Assembly: GCF_001427225.1 (NCBI RefSeq)
Contig: NZ_LMFH01000009.1
Location: forward strand, 62,001-126,000
DNA length: 64,000 bases
From: Lysobacter sp. Root494
GTDB lineage: Bacteria > Pseudomonadota > Gammaproteobacteria > Xanthomonadales > Xanthomonadaceae
Reading direction: 5' to 3'
Shown: positions 26,980-38,007 of the stretch, in pieces
Position numbering within the stretch: position 1 is the stretch's first letter
Layout: every line of letters begins with the position of its first letter
Program-made: the position numbers and the translations under genes
The notes under the pieces: generated by a model
Databases searched by the model: none
What the model was told of the DNA's origin: nothing
The model's input: only the letters and a program-made list of their open reading frames with translations

Positions 26980-28623
26980 ATGACCGATCGCAATCGCCGC
27001 CTTCTGTTGCTGGGCCTGCCCGCCGCGGCCGCCGCCATCGTGGCGCCGTGGTGGTGGCGGCGCCAGCATGCGGGCGCACCGCACGCGCATCGCGCCGCGC
27101 AACCGGCGACGGAAGCCGCAACTGCATCGTCACCGGGCGCCCAGCCGCTGCGCATTCCCGGCAGGGATGGCCTGCTTGCCGACGTGCCCTTGTCGAAGCC
27201 ATTGACGCTGCGCGCGCAAACCGGCGAATTCCCGGTGTTCGCCGGGGCGCGCACGCGCGTCTGGCATTACGCCGGCGAGCACGACGGCCGGACCATCGCC
27301 AATCCCCTGCTGCATGCAGCGCGCGGCGACACGCTCGACGTCACCGTCGCCAACCTGCTGGATGAAGACACGACGCTGCACTGGCACGGCCTGCACGTCG
27401 ATGAAGCCAACGACGGCAGCGGCCTGCATCCGCTCGCGCCAGGCGCGCAACGGCATTACCGCTTCCGCATCGACAACCGCGCCGGCCTGTACTGGTATCA
27501 CGCGCATCCGCACGGGCGCACCGGCTTCCAGCTGCAACACGGGCTCGCCGGCCTGCTGCTGGTCGAAGACGACGAGGAGCGCGCCCTGCGCGAGCGCCTG
27601 GGCCTGGAATGGGGTGAACGCGACCTGCCGCTGCTGATCGCGGACAAGCAGGTCGATGCGCACAACGCGATCGTCTATCGCGACGGCGCCGACGACTGGA
27701 TCGGCAATCGCGTGCTGGTGAACTGGACGCCGGAGCCCACGCTCGAGGTGCTGCCGGCGCTGTACCGGCTGCGCCTGGCCAACGTGTGCAATGCGCGCCT
27801 GCTGCGGCTGGCCTTCCTCCACGAAGGCGAAGTGCTGCCGTTCCGGCTGATCGGCACCGACGGCGGCCTGCTCGCGCAGGCGTGGCAGATGGAAGACGTA
27901 TTCCTTGCGCCCGCGCAACGCCTCGACGTGCTGGTCGATTTCGCCCGTGTTCCGGCCGGTGCGCGCGTGGTCCTGCGCAGCCTCGACTACGTGCCGATGG
28001 AAAACGAGGACGAGTCCGGCGCCTTGCTGCCCGATCCGATGAGTGATCATCCGGGCGCCGTGCCCATGGGTGCACCGCTCGACGTCATGCAGTTCTGCGT
28101 TGCCGGTTGCAATCGCGACACGGCCGCATCGTTCTCCATGCCGGTGCGGGTTCCCGCGACACTCTCGCGGCTGCCGCCGCCACCGGACACGGCAGGCTGG
28201 CCCGTGCGTTCACTGCGCCTGCGCATGGACGAGGAAGGCACCTGGTTCATCAACGACTGGAACTTCCACCGCGACGGCCATGCGCCTGCATTCACGGTGA
28301 AGCGCGGCACGCGCGAAGTCTGGGAAATCCGCAACAACATGACCAGCATGCCGCATCCGATCCACCTGCACGGTTTCCAGTTCCGCACCGTCTCGCGCAG
28401 CATCAGCCCGCACGACGTGCGCAGCCGGCAGGTCGCCGCGAACGGCCTGGGTCCGCAGGACCTGGGCAGCAACGACACCGTGCTGGTGTGGCCGGGTGAG
28501 ATCGTGCGCATCGCCATCGACTTCAGCCAGCCGTATCACGGCACGCAGCGCTACATGCTCCATTGCCATAATCTCGAACACGAAGACATGGGCATGATGC
28601 TCACCTTCGCGGTGACCGACTGA
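26980..28623 (+). CDS. Multicopper oxidase
   Basis: 547 residues, three cupredoxin domains. Copper ligands are all visible: HWHGLHVDE and WYHAHPHGRTG (type 2/3, domain 1), HPIHLHGFQF and HCHNLEHEDMGMM (type 1 and type 2/3, domain 3). The axial methionine lies in the last motif. The N-terminus RNRRLLLLGLPAAAAAI suggests export, possibly by Tat. Likely roles are copper or manganese oxidation or laccase activity. It lies between amtB and ntrBC, an unusual place for such a gene, and is followed 100 bases later by ntrB. Confidence 0.92.
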   Translation: MTDRNRRLLLLGLPAAAAAIVAPWWWRRQHAGAPHAHRAAQPATEAATASSPGAQPLRIPGRDGLLADVPLSKPLTLRAQTGEFPVFAGARTRVWHYAGEHDGRTIANPLLHAARGDTLDVTVANLLDEDTTLHWHGLHVDEANDGSGLHPLAPGAQRHYRFRIDNRAGLYWYHAHPHGRTGFQLQHGLAGLLLVEDDEERALRERLGLEWGERDLPLLIADKQVDAHNAIVYRDGADDWIGNRVLVNWTPEPTLEVLPALYRLRLANVCNARLLRLAFLHEGEVLPFRLIGTDGGLLAQAWQMEDVFLAPAQRLDVLVDFARVPAGARVVLRSLDYVPMENEDESGALLPDPMSDHPGAVPMGAPLDVMQFCVAGCNRDTAASFSMPVRVPATLSRLPPPPDTAGWPVRSLRLRMDEEGTWFINDWNFHRDGHAPAFTVKRGTREVWEIRNNMTSMPHPIHLHGFQFRTVSRSISPHDVRSRQVAANGLGPQDLGSNDTVLVWPGEIVRIAIDFSQPYHGTQRYMLHCHNLEHEDMGMMLTFAVTD

Positions 28624-28723
28624 CGCCGACCAGCCGCACGACGACGACTGCGGTCTCTTTCGCCCCCGCGGCCAAGGCGCCTGGATGTCCGTTCGCGCCG
28701 TCGCTTTGCACTACGATGGTGCA

Positions 28724-29788
28724 ATGACGGATCCCGTCGCCCCCACCCTCGACGCGTTGACCACTCCGTTGGCCTGGGCCGACGCTGCCGGCGTGCTGCT
28801 GGGCGGCAATCTCGCCATGGGCCGCTGGCTCGGCGTGAGCAGCCGGCGCCTGCCCGGGGTGCCGATGGCGGCGCTCGAAGTCGATGGCGACATGCTCGCC
28901 CGTGCGTTGAGCGAAGCCGGGGCCGATGGCATCCCGCCACGCGACTTCGCGCGGCTGCGCCACCTTGCGCTCGCGTTCCCCGGCCACGACGTACCGCGTT
29001 TCGCCGACGTCAGCCTGTCGCGCACCGATACCGGCTGGCTGTTCGAGGCACACCCGGTCGAGGAATTCCCCGGCGAGGATCCTGCCGTCGCACTGCCCTC
29101 CGCGCTGTCGGCCGCGCTGAAAGGTCTCGCCCACGAATTGCGCAATCCGCTCGCCGGCCTGAAAGGCGCCGCGCAACTGCTGGCCCGGCGCATCGACGCA
29201 AGCAGCGAGGATGCACGTGACTCGCGCGAACTCGTCGCCCTGATCGAGGCCGAAGTCGCGCGCCTGGCCGCATTGCTGGATCGCCTGCTGTCGCCCACGC
29301 CCGCGCAACCGCACGAACCGCTCAACATCCACGCCGTGCTCGAACGCGTGTTGCGCCTTGCCGAAGCCGACGCCGGCTGGGCGGTGAAGCTCACCCGCGA
29401 CTACGACCCGAGCCTGCCCGAATTCACCGGCGACGCCGACCGTTTGACGCAGGCGGTATGGAATCTCGTGCGCAACGCGATCGAAGCCGGCGCAGTCAAC
29501 ATCAGCCTGCGAACCCGCGCCGAGCACGGCGCGCGCATCGGCGACGAACCGCATTCACTCGCACTGCGCCTGGAAATCAGCGACGACGGTCGCGGCGTGC
29601 CGGAAGAACTGGCTGAGCGTCTGTTTCTTCCCTTGGTGTCCGGGCGCGCGGAAGGCACCGGCCTGGGTCTCGCGCTGGCGCAGCAGGTTGCGCGCGAACA
29701 CCGGGGCTCGCTGGTGTATCGCTCGCGGCCGGGGCACACGGTTTTTACGTTGTTGTTGCCGATGAGCGTGGAGAAGGGGCATGCATGA
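28724..29788 (+). CDS. ntrB: Nitrogen regulation sensor histidine kinase
   Basis: 354 residues. PAS-like N-terminal domain (1-115), then the H box GLAHELRNPLAGLKGAAQ with phosphorylated H137, N box WNLVRNAIEAGA, G1 box ISDDGRGVPEELAERLF and G2 box GTGLGLALAQQVA. No membrane segments, as in GlnL/NtrB, which is controlled by PII. Its partner NtrC follows after 314 bases, which are filled by repeats. Start at 28724 fits the family. Confidence 0.94.
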   Translation: MTDPVAPTLDALTTPLAWADAAGVLLGGNLAMGRWLGVSSRRLPGVPMAALEVDGDMLARALSEAGADGIPPRDFARLRHLALAFPGHDVPRFADVSLSRTDTGWLFEAHPVEEFPGEDPAVALPSALSAALKGLAHELRNPLAGLKGAAQLLARRIDASSEDARDSRELVALIEAEVARLAALLDRLLSPTPAQPHEPLNIHAVLERVLRLAEADAGWAVKLTRDYDPSLPEFTGDADRLTQAVWNLVRNAIEAGAVNISLRTRAEHGARIGDEPHSLALRLEISDDGRGVPEELAERLFLPLVSGRAEGTGLGLALAQQVAREHRGSLVYRSRPGHTVFTLLLPMSVEKGHA

Positions 29789-29814
29789 CGAGGGTTCCGC
29801 GCCTTTCGCTCTTG

Positions 29815-29956
29815 CTCGTCATTCCTGCGAAAGCAGGAATCCAGTGACTTTCGCCTTCGCAACCTCAACTGCAACTGCAACTGCAACTGCAACTGCAACT
29901 GCAACTGCAACTGCAGAGCAAAGTCACTGGATTCCCGCTTTCGCGGGAAGGACGAG
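29815..29956. repeat. Terminal-inverted-repeat element, family A copy 2
   Basis: 142 bp, ends CTCGTCATTCCTGCGAAAGC and GCTTTCGCGGGAAGGACGAG, inner pair CCAGTGACTTT / AAAGTCACTGG. The core has been replaced by a hexanucleotide array (29866-29913). It lies in the ntrB-ntrC gap and its right end runs straight into two more hexamer arrays. Confidence 0.85.
29866..29913. repeat. Hexanucleotide array (CAACTG)x8
   Basis: Eight perfect tandem copies forming the core of the family A element between ntrB and ntrC. Confidence 0.97.
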
Positions 29957-30085
<129 letters not shown>

Positions 30086-30102
30086 TTCTGCGCAGGCCCG
30101 CC

Positions 30103-31548
<1,446 letters not shown>

Positions 31549-31637
31549 CGATGCGGGCGCGCAGGCGGACAGATGCCACACATTGCGCGGTGTCGTGCTG
31601 CGCTACATTCGGACGCTCGCTCACAAGGAGGAACGCC

Positions 31638-32225
31638 ATGCACCACCACTTCCTGCGGGCCGGCCTGGCCGGCGCCGTTCTCGCCGCACTCGCCGCATGC
31701 AGCACCACGCCGACCACGCCCGCGGGCACGGCCGCACCGTCGCGCGCGATGGCTGGGCCGGCGGTCTCCACTGCCAGCGGCGCGACGATCACGCTGGCGC
31801 CGGCCTCCGGCAGCCTGGTGAGCGGCAAGCTCACCGCCGCACCGGTCACGGACGGCGTGCGCATCACGGGTGAAATCGGCGGCCTGTCGCGCGGCAGCAC
31901 CCACGCCATCCACATCCACGAGAAGGGCGACTGCAGTGCCGCGGACGCGACGAGCGCCGGCGGCCACTTCAATCCGTCGCAGCAGGCGCACGGCCGCGCC
32001 GGAAGCGGTCCGCACCACGGCGGCGACATGGACAACATCGTCGCCGATGCGAATGGCGTCGCCCGCGTCGACGTGCGCGCGCTCGGCGTGAGCCTCGGTG
32101 GCGGCGCCACCGATATCGGCGGGCGCGCGGTGGTCGTGCATGCGATGCCGGACGATTACGCTACCCAGCCGGCGGGCAATGCGGGCGCGCGTGTCGCGTG
32201 TGGCGTCATCGAGCTGGTGCCGTAA
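31638..32225 (+). CDS. sodC: Cu-Zn superoxide dismutase, lipoprotein form
   Basis: 195 residues. Lipobox LAAC places a lipidated Cys21 after the signal. Copper and zinc ligands are present in [32 protein letters not shown] and [12 protein letters not shown], with the disulfide partner in GARVACGVI. Removes superoxide at the envelope. Ribosome site AAGGAGG precedes the ATG at 31638. Independent of ntrC, which ends 89 bases upstream. Confidence 0.95.
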   Translation: MHHHFLRAGLAGAVLAALAACSTTPTTPAGTAAPSRAMAGPAVSTASGATITLAPASGSLVSGKLTAAPVTDGVRITGEIGGLSRGSTHAIHIHEKGDCSAADATSAGGHFNPSQQAHGRAGSGPHHGGDMDNIVADANGVARVDVRALGVSLGGGATDIGGRAVVVHAMPDDYATQPAGNAGARVACGVIELVP

Positions 32226-32477
32226 CAGGCGGCGGATCGAAACCGCTTCGCTTCACTGCCCGACACATGATCATCGACATGTGGCGCCGTGCCCGCACAT
32301 GTGCGCCTTTTGCGGCACGTCAGCACCGGGCGGCCCCGGGTTACCCGCACGATTGGCGTGGTCGACATCTGCCTTGTAGAAGGCTTGCTTCGCCTGCCCC
32401 TTCTCCGGCGAAGCGGCCAAGGTAGAAACAGAAAAGCGAAGCAGGCTCCGCCTGCAAACACGCAGTCAGATGGAGCG
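32226..32477. other. Intergenic region between sodC and the convergent gene
   Basis: 252 bases between two convergent genes. It contains a small inverted repeat GCAGG..CCTGC (about 32441-32456) but no convincing terminator and no gene. Confidence 0.35.
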
Positions 32478-33404
32478 TTACATCTCCGTGCGCGCCGCGT
32501 CGTCGCTCGCGCAATGCACGAAGTTCACCGCGATGCCGTGCGCGGTCAGCACCGCCGCGATCTGTCGCTGCCGCGCCTGGAAATGCTGGTGCTGTCGCTC
32601 CAGCTTCTCGCGGCATTCCGGCGTATCGCAGGGCTCGCCGCTCGCGTAGCGCTGCTTCCACGCGCGCGGCTCGAACAGCGCGATGCGTGCTTCGCCATCG
32701 GCGTAGTGCACCAGCGGTTCCGGCGGGGCATCGAGCCAGGCTTCGCCATCGGGTTCGAGCAGCGCGGTTTCCAGCAGTGGCCACAACGGCGCCAGTCCCG
32801 CGTGTTCGTACTGCAGCGCCGTCATGGCGGCCAGATCGTGCGCGGTGAGGTACCGAGCATGTTCGATCTGCATACCGAACGCTTCCTGTGCCGCCAGCGC
32901 CGTCGAGGCGCCCGCCATGCCGCGCTCGATCAGTTCGCGTTCGAAGCGGTCGCCGACGCCGGCGACGATTTTCGCGTCGCCACCGAGCACGAAAGGAACG
33001 AGTCGAAGGGGGCCGCCGAAATAATCGGCGGAGGGCGCGAGCGCCCCCGGAAGCTGGCCGTCATGCGCCCCCACGGAAGTCGCCTGGGAAGGCGCGCCGA
33101 ACGCGACGATGCGCCCCGTGGCATCACCCGGCGCCCGTGCGGAAAGTTGATCGAGTTCGCGATGCAGCGCCCAGCCGGGCCGCAGCAGTTCCACCGGATC
33201 GTAGTGCGCGCCGACGGTGACCAGTTGCAGCTGCGCGGCGTCCGGCGCGAGCGCGGCAAGATCGCGGGCGATATGCGCAGCCAGTTCGCCCGCTTCGGCC
33301 TGGGCCAGGGCGCTGCGCGCCACCGGTGCGTCGCCCCGCAACTCCAGCGCCAGTGCGCCCAGCACATGCAACGGGTGATCGGTGTGGGCGTCGACTGCGC
33401 TCAT
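32478..33404 (-). CDS. Conserved hypothetical protein, about 308 residues
   Basis: Not recognised. 308 residues, no signal peptide or membrane segments. Composition is that of a real soluble protein: acidic and Ala/Leu-rich N-terminal domain with VTVGAHYDPVELLRPGW, a middle region with GGPLRLVPFVLGGD, helical stretches and a charged C-terminal part with CDTPECREKLERQHQHFQ. Both ends have normal start and stop codons. It is divergent from the thiolase gene with 201 bases between. The opposite-strand frame over this region reads as low-complexity Arg/Ala and is not coding. Confidence 0.75.
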   Translation of the reverse strand: MSAVDAHTDHPLHVLGALALELRGDAPVARSALAQAEAGELAAHIARDLAALAPDAAQLQLVTVGAHYDPVELLRPGWALHRELDQLSARAPGDATGRIVAFGAPSQATSVGAHDGQLPGALAPSADYFGGPLRLVPFVLGGDAKIVAGVGDRFERELIERGMAGASTALAAQEAFGMQIEHARYLTAHDLAAMTALQYEHAGLAPLWPLLETALLEPDGEAWLDAPPEPLVHYADGEARIALFEPRAWKQRYASGEPCDTPECREKLERQHQHFQARQRQIAAVLTAHGIAVNFVHCASDDAARTEM

Positions 33405-33605
33405 CAGGGCACGGGCCTCGGGCGGAAGCAGGGAAACGGGGATTTCGCGCCGGACGGATCCTGCGGCCGCCGCGGTTGGTCGCGCCCGAAGGCGGCGCTA
33501 CACTCGCGGGCATTATCACCGTCCGCAAGAGTATGGCGGCCGGAACCGGCTCTACCAAGCTGCCCGCGCTCCGCGTCGGCGACTTCCCACATCCCAAGGT
33601 GCCCG

Positions 33606-34883
33606 ATGCGACCCATCCGTCCCGTTGCCGTGCTCGGCGGCGTCCGTATTCCGTTCTGCCGCCAGAACACCGCCTACGCGGACGTCGGCAACCTGGGCAT
33701 GTCGGTGCGTACGTTAGGTGCATTGGTTGAGAAGTTCGGCCTGCACGGGCAGCAACTGGGCGAAGTCGCGATGGGTGCGGTGATCAAGCATTCCAGCGAC
33801 TGGAACCTCGGCCGCGAAGCCGCGCTGTCCTCCGGCCTGTCGCCGCTCACGCCCGGCATCACCCTGCAGCGCGCCTGCGGCACCTCGCTGGATTCGATCA
33901 TCACCGTGGCCAACAAGATCGCCGCGGGACAGATCGAAGTCGGCATCGGCGGCGGTTCGGATACCACTTCCGACGTGCCGATCGTCTACGGCAAGAGCCT
34001 GCGCCGCCGCCTGCTCAACGCGGCGATGGCGAAGACGCCGAAGGACAAGCTGCGCGCGTTCAAGGGCTTCCATCCGCGCGAACTCAAGCCGGATTTCCCC
34101 GGCGTCGCCGAACCGCGCACCGGCAAGTCGATGGGCGAGCACTGCGAGGACATGGCCAAGGAATGGAACATCGCGCGCGACTCGCAGGACGAATGGGCGC
34201 TGTCGTCGCACAAAAAGCTCGCCGCGGCGTACGAACGCGGCTTCTTCGAGGATCTCGTAGTGAGTTTCCGCGGCGTGTCGCGCGACAACATCCTGCGCGC
34301 CGACTCGACGCTGGAGAAGCTCGCTTCGCTGAAGCCGGCGTTCGACAAGAGCTCGGGCCGCGGCACGCTTACCGCCGCCAATTCCACCCCACTCACCGAC
34401 GGCGCCGCTGCGTGCCTGCTCGCTTCCGAGGAGTGGGCCGCCGCGCACGGCCATGAAGTGCTGTGCCACTTGCGTGACGCGCAGGTCGCCGCGGTCGACT
34501 TCGTCCATGGCGAAGGCCTGCTGATGGCACCGACGGTCGCCGTGCCGGAAATGCTGAAGCGCAACGGCCTGACCCTGCAGGATTTCGACATCTACGAGAT
34601 CCACGAAGCGTTCGCCGCGCAGGTGCTGTGCACGCTGCGCGCGTGGGAGAGCGAGGACTACTGCCGCAACCGGCTCGGCCTCGCCGCACCGCTGGGCCGC
34701 ATCGATCCCTTGAAGATCAATCCGCTCGGTTCGTCGCTCGCGACGGGCCATCCCTTCGCCGCCACGGGCGCACGCATCGTCGCCACCGCCGCGAAGCAAC
34801 TGAAGGAACGCGGTGGCGGGCGCGCGCTGGTCTCGATCTGCACCGCCGGCGGAATGGGCGTAGTGGCGATCCTGGAGCGCTGA
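33606..34883 (+). CDS. Acetyl-CoA C-acyltransferase (thiolase), FadI-like
   Basis: 425 residues. Acyl-accepting cysteine C91 in LQRACGTSLDS, His in NPLGSSLATGHPFAATGAR and the second cysteine in SICTAGGMG complete the thiolase triad. Length and motifs resemble FadI-type enzymes, which cleave 3-ketoacyl-CoA in beta-oxidation. It has no fadJ-like partner next to it. It could also act on acetoacetyl-CoA, which would connect it to 3-hydroxybutyrate use 10 kb away. Start ATG at 33606. Confidence 0.93.
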   Translation: MRPIRPVAVLGGVRIPFCRQNTAYADVGNLGMSVRTLGALVEKFGLHGQQLGEVAMGAVIKHSSDWNLGREAALSSGLSPLTPGITLQRACGTSLDSIITVANKIAAGQIEVGIGGGSDTTSDVPIVYGKSLRRRLLNAAMAKTPKDKLRAFKGFHPRELKPDFPGVAEPRTGKSMGEHCEDMAKEWNIARDSQDEWALSSHKKLAAAYERGFFEDLVVSFRGVSRDNILRADSTLEKLASLKPAFDKSSGRGTLTAANSTPLTDGAAACLLASEEWAAAHGHEVLCHLRDAQVAAVDFVHGEGLLMAPTVAVPEMLKRNGLTLQDFDIYEIHEAFAAQVLCTLRAWESEDYCRNRLGLAAPLGRIDPLKINPLGSSLATGHPFAATGARIVATAAKQLKERGGGRALVSICTAGGMGVVAILER

Positions 34884-34951
34884 GGCGGGTCGTGTCAGTC
34901 CGGGTTGGCCGCCGCGTGCCGCGGCTCTGAAGTCGCGATACCATCCCCACG

Positions 34952-34978
34952 ATGAGGATGCCGTGGGGGGATCCTCAT
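34952..34978. promoter_or_regulatory. Small inverted repeat upstream of the SBBP gene
   Basis: ATGAGGAT and ATCCTCAT form a perfect 8-bp inverted repeat with an 11-base G-rich spacer, 24 bases before the start codon of the next gene. It could be an operator or an mRNA hairpin that affects translation. Confidence 0.4.
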
Positions 34979-35001
34979 GCCACTCACTGGGGAAAATCGG
35001 A

Positions 35002-37986
35002 ATGTCCTACCTGTCTCCGCTCTGGATAGCGGCGCCTGTTGCCGTGTGCGCATCGTTCCTGATGTCTGGTTCTGTCCCGGTGACGCCTTCTTCGTCGCGG
35101 AGCGGCACCGTCAGTGCAACACAGCAATTGCGGGCGGGTATTGGAACGCTTCCGATGTCGTTTGAAGCCAATCGAGGGCAGACCGATGCGCAAGTGCGGT
35201 ACTTCGCTCGCGGGCCGGGTTATGGGCTGTTCCTGACCGCGACCGAGGCGGTGTTCACCTTGCAGTCCCCGGGCAGCCCGGCCGAGGGGCAGGGCAGGAA
35301 ACGCGAGGCCCACGACACTGCCGTACTTCGGATGTCGCTTGCGGGTGCAAGGGAGCCTGGACGGATCGAAGGCCTGGAACCGCAGCAGGCCGGTAGTCAT
35401 TATTTTCGCGGCAGCGACTCCAAGGAGTGGCTCCCGGACGTGCCACGGTTCGGCAAGGTGCACTACTCGTCGGTGTATCCGGGCATCGATCTCGTCTACT
35501 ACGGCAACCAGCACCAACTCGAATATGACTTCATTGTCAGTCCTGGTGCCGATGCCGGCCAAATCGGGCTCCAGTTCGAAGGAACGCGCGGACGCGACCT
35601 CGACGAAGCCGGCAACCTCATCCTGACCACTCCGTTGGGCGCTCTGAAGCAAGACAAGCCCATCGCCTATCAGGAAATCGGGGGACGCAAGCGCCTTGTC
35701 GATGCGCGCTACCGGCTGGATGGCGAGAAAGTTGCGATCGCGGTGGGAGCCTACGACCACACGCGTCCGCTGATTATCGATCCGGTGCTGAGTTACAGCA
35801 CCTACCTGGGCGGCGGCTCGGATGATCTGGCAGAAGCAATCGCGGTTGACGGTGCCGGCAATACTTACCTGGCAGGGCTCACGTCGTCGACCAACTTCCC
35901 AATGCGCTCCGCATTGCAAGGCACCAGCGCCGGCGGCGGCTCGGATGTCTTCGTCGCCAAGCTCAATGCAGCCGGAACCAGCCTGCTGTACAGCACGTAT
36001 CTGGGCGGAGCAGGCGAAGACGTCGCACTCGCAATCGCAGTCGATGGTTCCGGCAACGCCTATGTGGCGGGATACACGGACTCCGCCAACTTTCCAACCA
36101 AGCAGCCGCTGCAACCGATGCTCCAGTCGGCCCCCGGCTACATGAACGGTTTCGTCACCAAGCTCAACTCCAGCGGAAGCGGGCTGGTGTATAGCACCTA
36201 CCTCGGAGTAACCGACGACATTGCGCACGCCATCGTGGTCGACAGCGACGGTAGTGCCTACGTGGCAGGTGACACCAAGGGGGGATTCGTCTTCCTCGGT
36301 GGCCCCTTGCAACCTGACTTCGGTGGCGGCCAGCACGATGGTGTGCTGATAAAGCTCAACCCGGCCGGTAATGACATCACTTGGGGTACCTATCTCGGAG
36401 GCAGTGACTTCGACTCAGCCACCGGACTCGCCATCGATGGTGCCGGGAACGTACATGTTTCCGGCTATACGGTCTCTTTCGACTTTCCGGTCGTGACGCC
36501 GGCCATGGGGTACAAAGGAGGAAGTGATGCCTTCCTGGCCAGCTTCTCTCGAGGCGGCACGGCGTCGTACTCGACCTATTTCGGCGGAACGGGCAGCGAA
36601 TATGCCAATGACGTCGCGGTCGACCGGGCAGGCAATGTCTACCTTGCTGGAGAAAGCAACAGCGTCGATTTTCCGATCACGACGGCGAGTTCACCCCATC
36701 CCGGAGGAAGTGGATTCGTCGCCAAGATCAACCCAAATCATGCGGTGGTCTACTCGACCGCAATCGGCGGCAACAACACCTCCGAAATTCTGGGGGTTGA
36801 TGTGGATGCCGCTGGTTACGCCTACGTCGCTGGCAGCACGAAGTCCCAGGATTTCCCAACCGCATCGCCATGGCAGGCCAGCTTTGGTGGCGTACAGGAC
36901 GGGTTCGTAGCCAAGCTCAATGCCACCGGCACGGACATGCTGTGGGCCTCATTCCTCGGAGGAGCGCAGGACGATCGCCTCTTTGACCTCGCGGTCGACT
37001 CGACAGGCAAGGTCCATGTCGCGGGCCGCACGTACGGCAATTTTCCGCTGGTATCGGCCATGCAGGGTACTCATGGCGGTGCGCGCGATGCGGTTGTATC
37101 GCTTGTTACCGGAGCTACACCCACTTCCCCGCGGTACCGTCGCAACGACGTGCAGGATGACGGCTTTGCCGACGTGCTGTGGCACGACGATGCAGGTGGC
37201 GATCTCTGGCTGTGGAGCCGGACACACCCCACGTTGTTCCGCATTTTGGGCGCCCGTTATGAGGGCTGGTCCATCGCTGGCACAGGCGATTTCAACGGCG
37301 ACCATCGTGCCGATATCGTATGGCGCAATCGCCAGAACGGCGCCAACGAGCTGTGGCGTTCCTCTAACCGTTCCAACGCGCAGGCGCTCACAGGTATTAC
37401 CAACCTTGATTGGCAGATAGCGGGCGTCGGTGACTTCGATGCGGACGGCTTCTCCGATCTGCTATGGCGCAATGTGGTTGCAGGCACCAACGCGCTATGG
37501 CCACGCGCAAGCTATGCGAGCCGCAGGAACATCACTCCGCTGGCTCCACCCTGGAAGGTCGCCGGTATTGGCGATTTCGACGGCGATCGAAAGGACGACA
37601 TTCTCTGGCGCAATCCAGCGACGGGAGCCAACGTCATCTGGAAGGCAGCAGCGAGCACCAATGTCCTTCCTGTAAGCAACGTGGCAACGAGCTGGCAGGT
37701 GGCCGCGATAGGGGACTTCAATGGCGATCGAAAGGCGGATGTGTTCTGGCGGAATTCCGTCACGGCTGCTAGCTCCATCTGGAGATCGGCGAATTCCGCT
37801 ACCCGGCAGGCCGTAACCCAAACTAGCGCGACATGGCGCCTGGCTAGCGCCGCCGATTTCAATGGCGATGGTACGGACGACCTGATGTGGCAGAACCCGG
37901 ACACGGGCACGGTTGTCGTCTGGTCTTCGGCCAATTCAGGCACGCGCTATTCCGTTAGCCAGATGACATGGAAGGCGGTGCCTTGA
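35002..37986 (+). CDS. Large secreted SBBP-repeat and FG-GAP-like protein
   Basis: 994 residues. Signal peptide, an N-terminal domain with SFEANRGQTDAQVRYFARG that precedes SBBP repeats in many secreted proteins, then about seven SBBP beta-propeller repeats (YSTYLGG..D..AIAVDGAGN.Y.AG), and from about 715 six FG-GAP/VCBS-like repeats with Ca-binding-like cores such as GDFNGDRKADVFWRN. Two propellers in tandem suggest an extracellular or surface protein. No catalytic residues seen. Codon use is visibly less GC-biased at third positions than in neighbours, which hints at transfer. The start at 35002 has a GGGGAAAA ribosome site. Confidence 0.88.
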   Translation: MSYLSPLWIAAPVAVCASFLMSGSVPVTPSSSRSGTVSATQQLRAGIGTLPMSFEANRGQTDAQVRYFARGPGYGLFLTATEAVFTLQSPGSPAEGQGRKREAHDTAVLRMSLAGAREPGRIEGLEPQQAGSHYFRGSDSKEWLPDVPRFGKVHYSSVYPGIDLVYYGNQHQLEYDFIVSPGADAGQIGLQFEGTRGRDLDEAGNLILTTPLGALKQDKPIAYQEIGGRKRLVDARYRLDGEKVAIAVGAYDHTRPLIIDPVLSYSTYLGGGSDDLAEAIAVDGAGNTYLAGLTSSTNFPMRSALQGTSAGGGSDVFVAKLNAAGTSLLYSTYLGGAGEDVALAIAVDGSGNAYVAGYTDSANFPTKQPLQPMLQSAPGYMNGFVTKLNSSGSGLVYSTYLGVTDDIAHAIVVDSDGSAYVAGDTKGGFVFLGGPLQPDFGGGQHDGVLIKLNPAGNDITWGTYLGGSDFDSATGLAIDGAGNVHVSGYTVSFDFPVVTPAMGYKGGSDAFLASFSRGGTASYSTYFGGTGSEYANDVAVDRAGNVYLAGESNSVDFPITTASSPHPGGSGFVAKINPNHAVVYSTAIGGNNTSEILGVDVDAAGYAYVAGSTKSQDFPTASPWQASFGGVQDGFVAKLNATGTDMLWASFLGGAQDDRLFDLAVDSTGKVHVAGRTYGNFPLVSAMQGTHGGARDAVVSLVTGATPTSPRYRRNDVQDDGFADVLWHDDAGGDLWLWSRTHPTLFRILGARYEGWSIAGTGDFNGDHRADIVWRNRQNGANELWRSSNRSNAQALTGITNLDWQIAGVGDFDADGFSDLLWRNVVAGTNALWPRASYASRRNITPLAPPWKVAGIGDFDGDRKDDILWRNPATGANVIWKAAASTNVLPVSNVATSWQVAAIGDFNGDRKADVFWRNSVTAASSIWRSANSATRQAVTQTSATWRLASAADFNGDGTDDLMWQNPDTGTVVVWSSANSGTRYSVSQMTWKAVP

Positions 37987-38007
37987 CGTTGCGTGGTGCA
38001 TGCGGCT

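Noticed and set aside
32289-33605. N-terminal extension of the thiolase frame by 439 residues
   Set aside because: The extension is Arg/Ala-rich antisense sequence of the gene on the other strand; thiolase homology starts at 33606.
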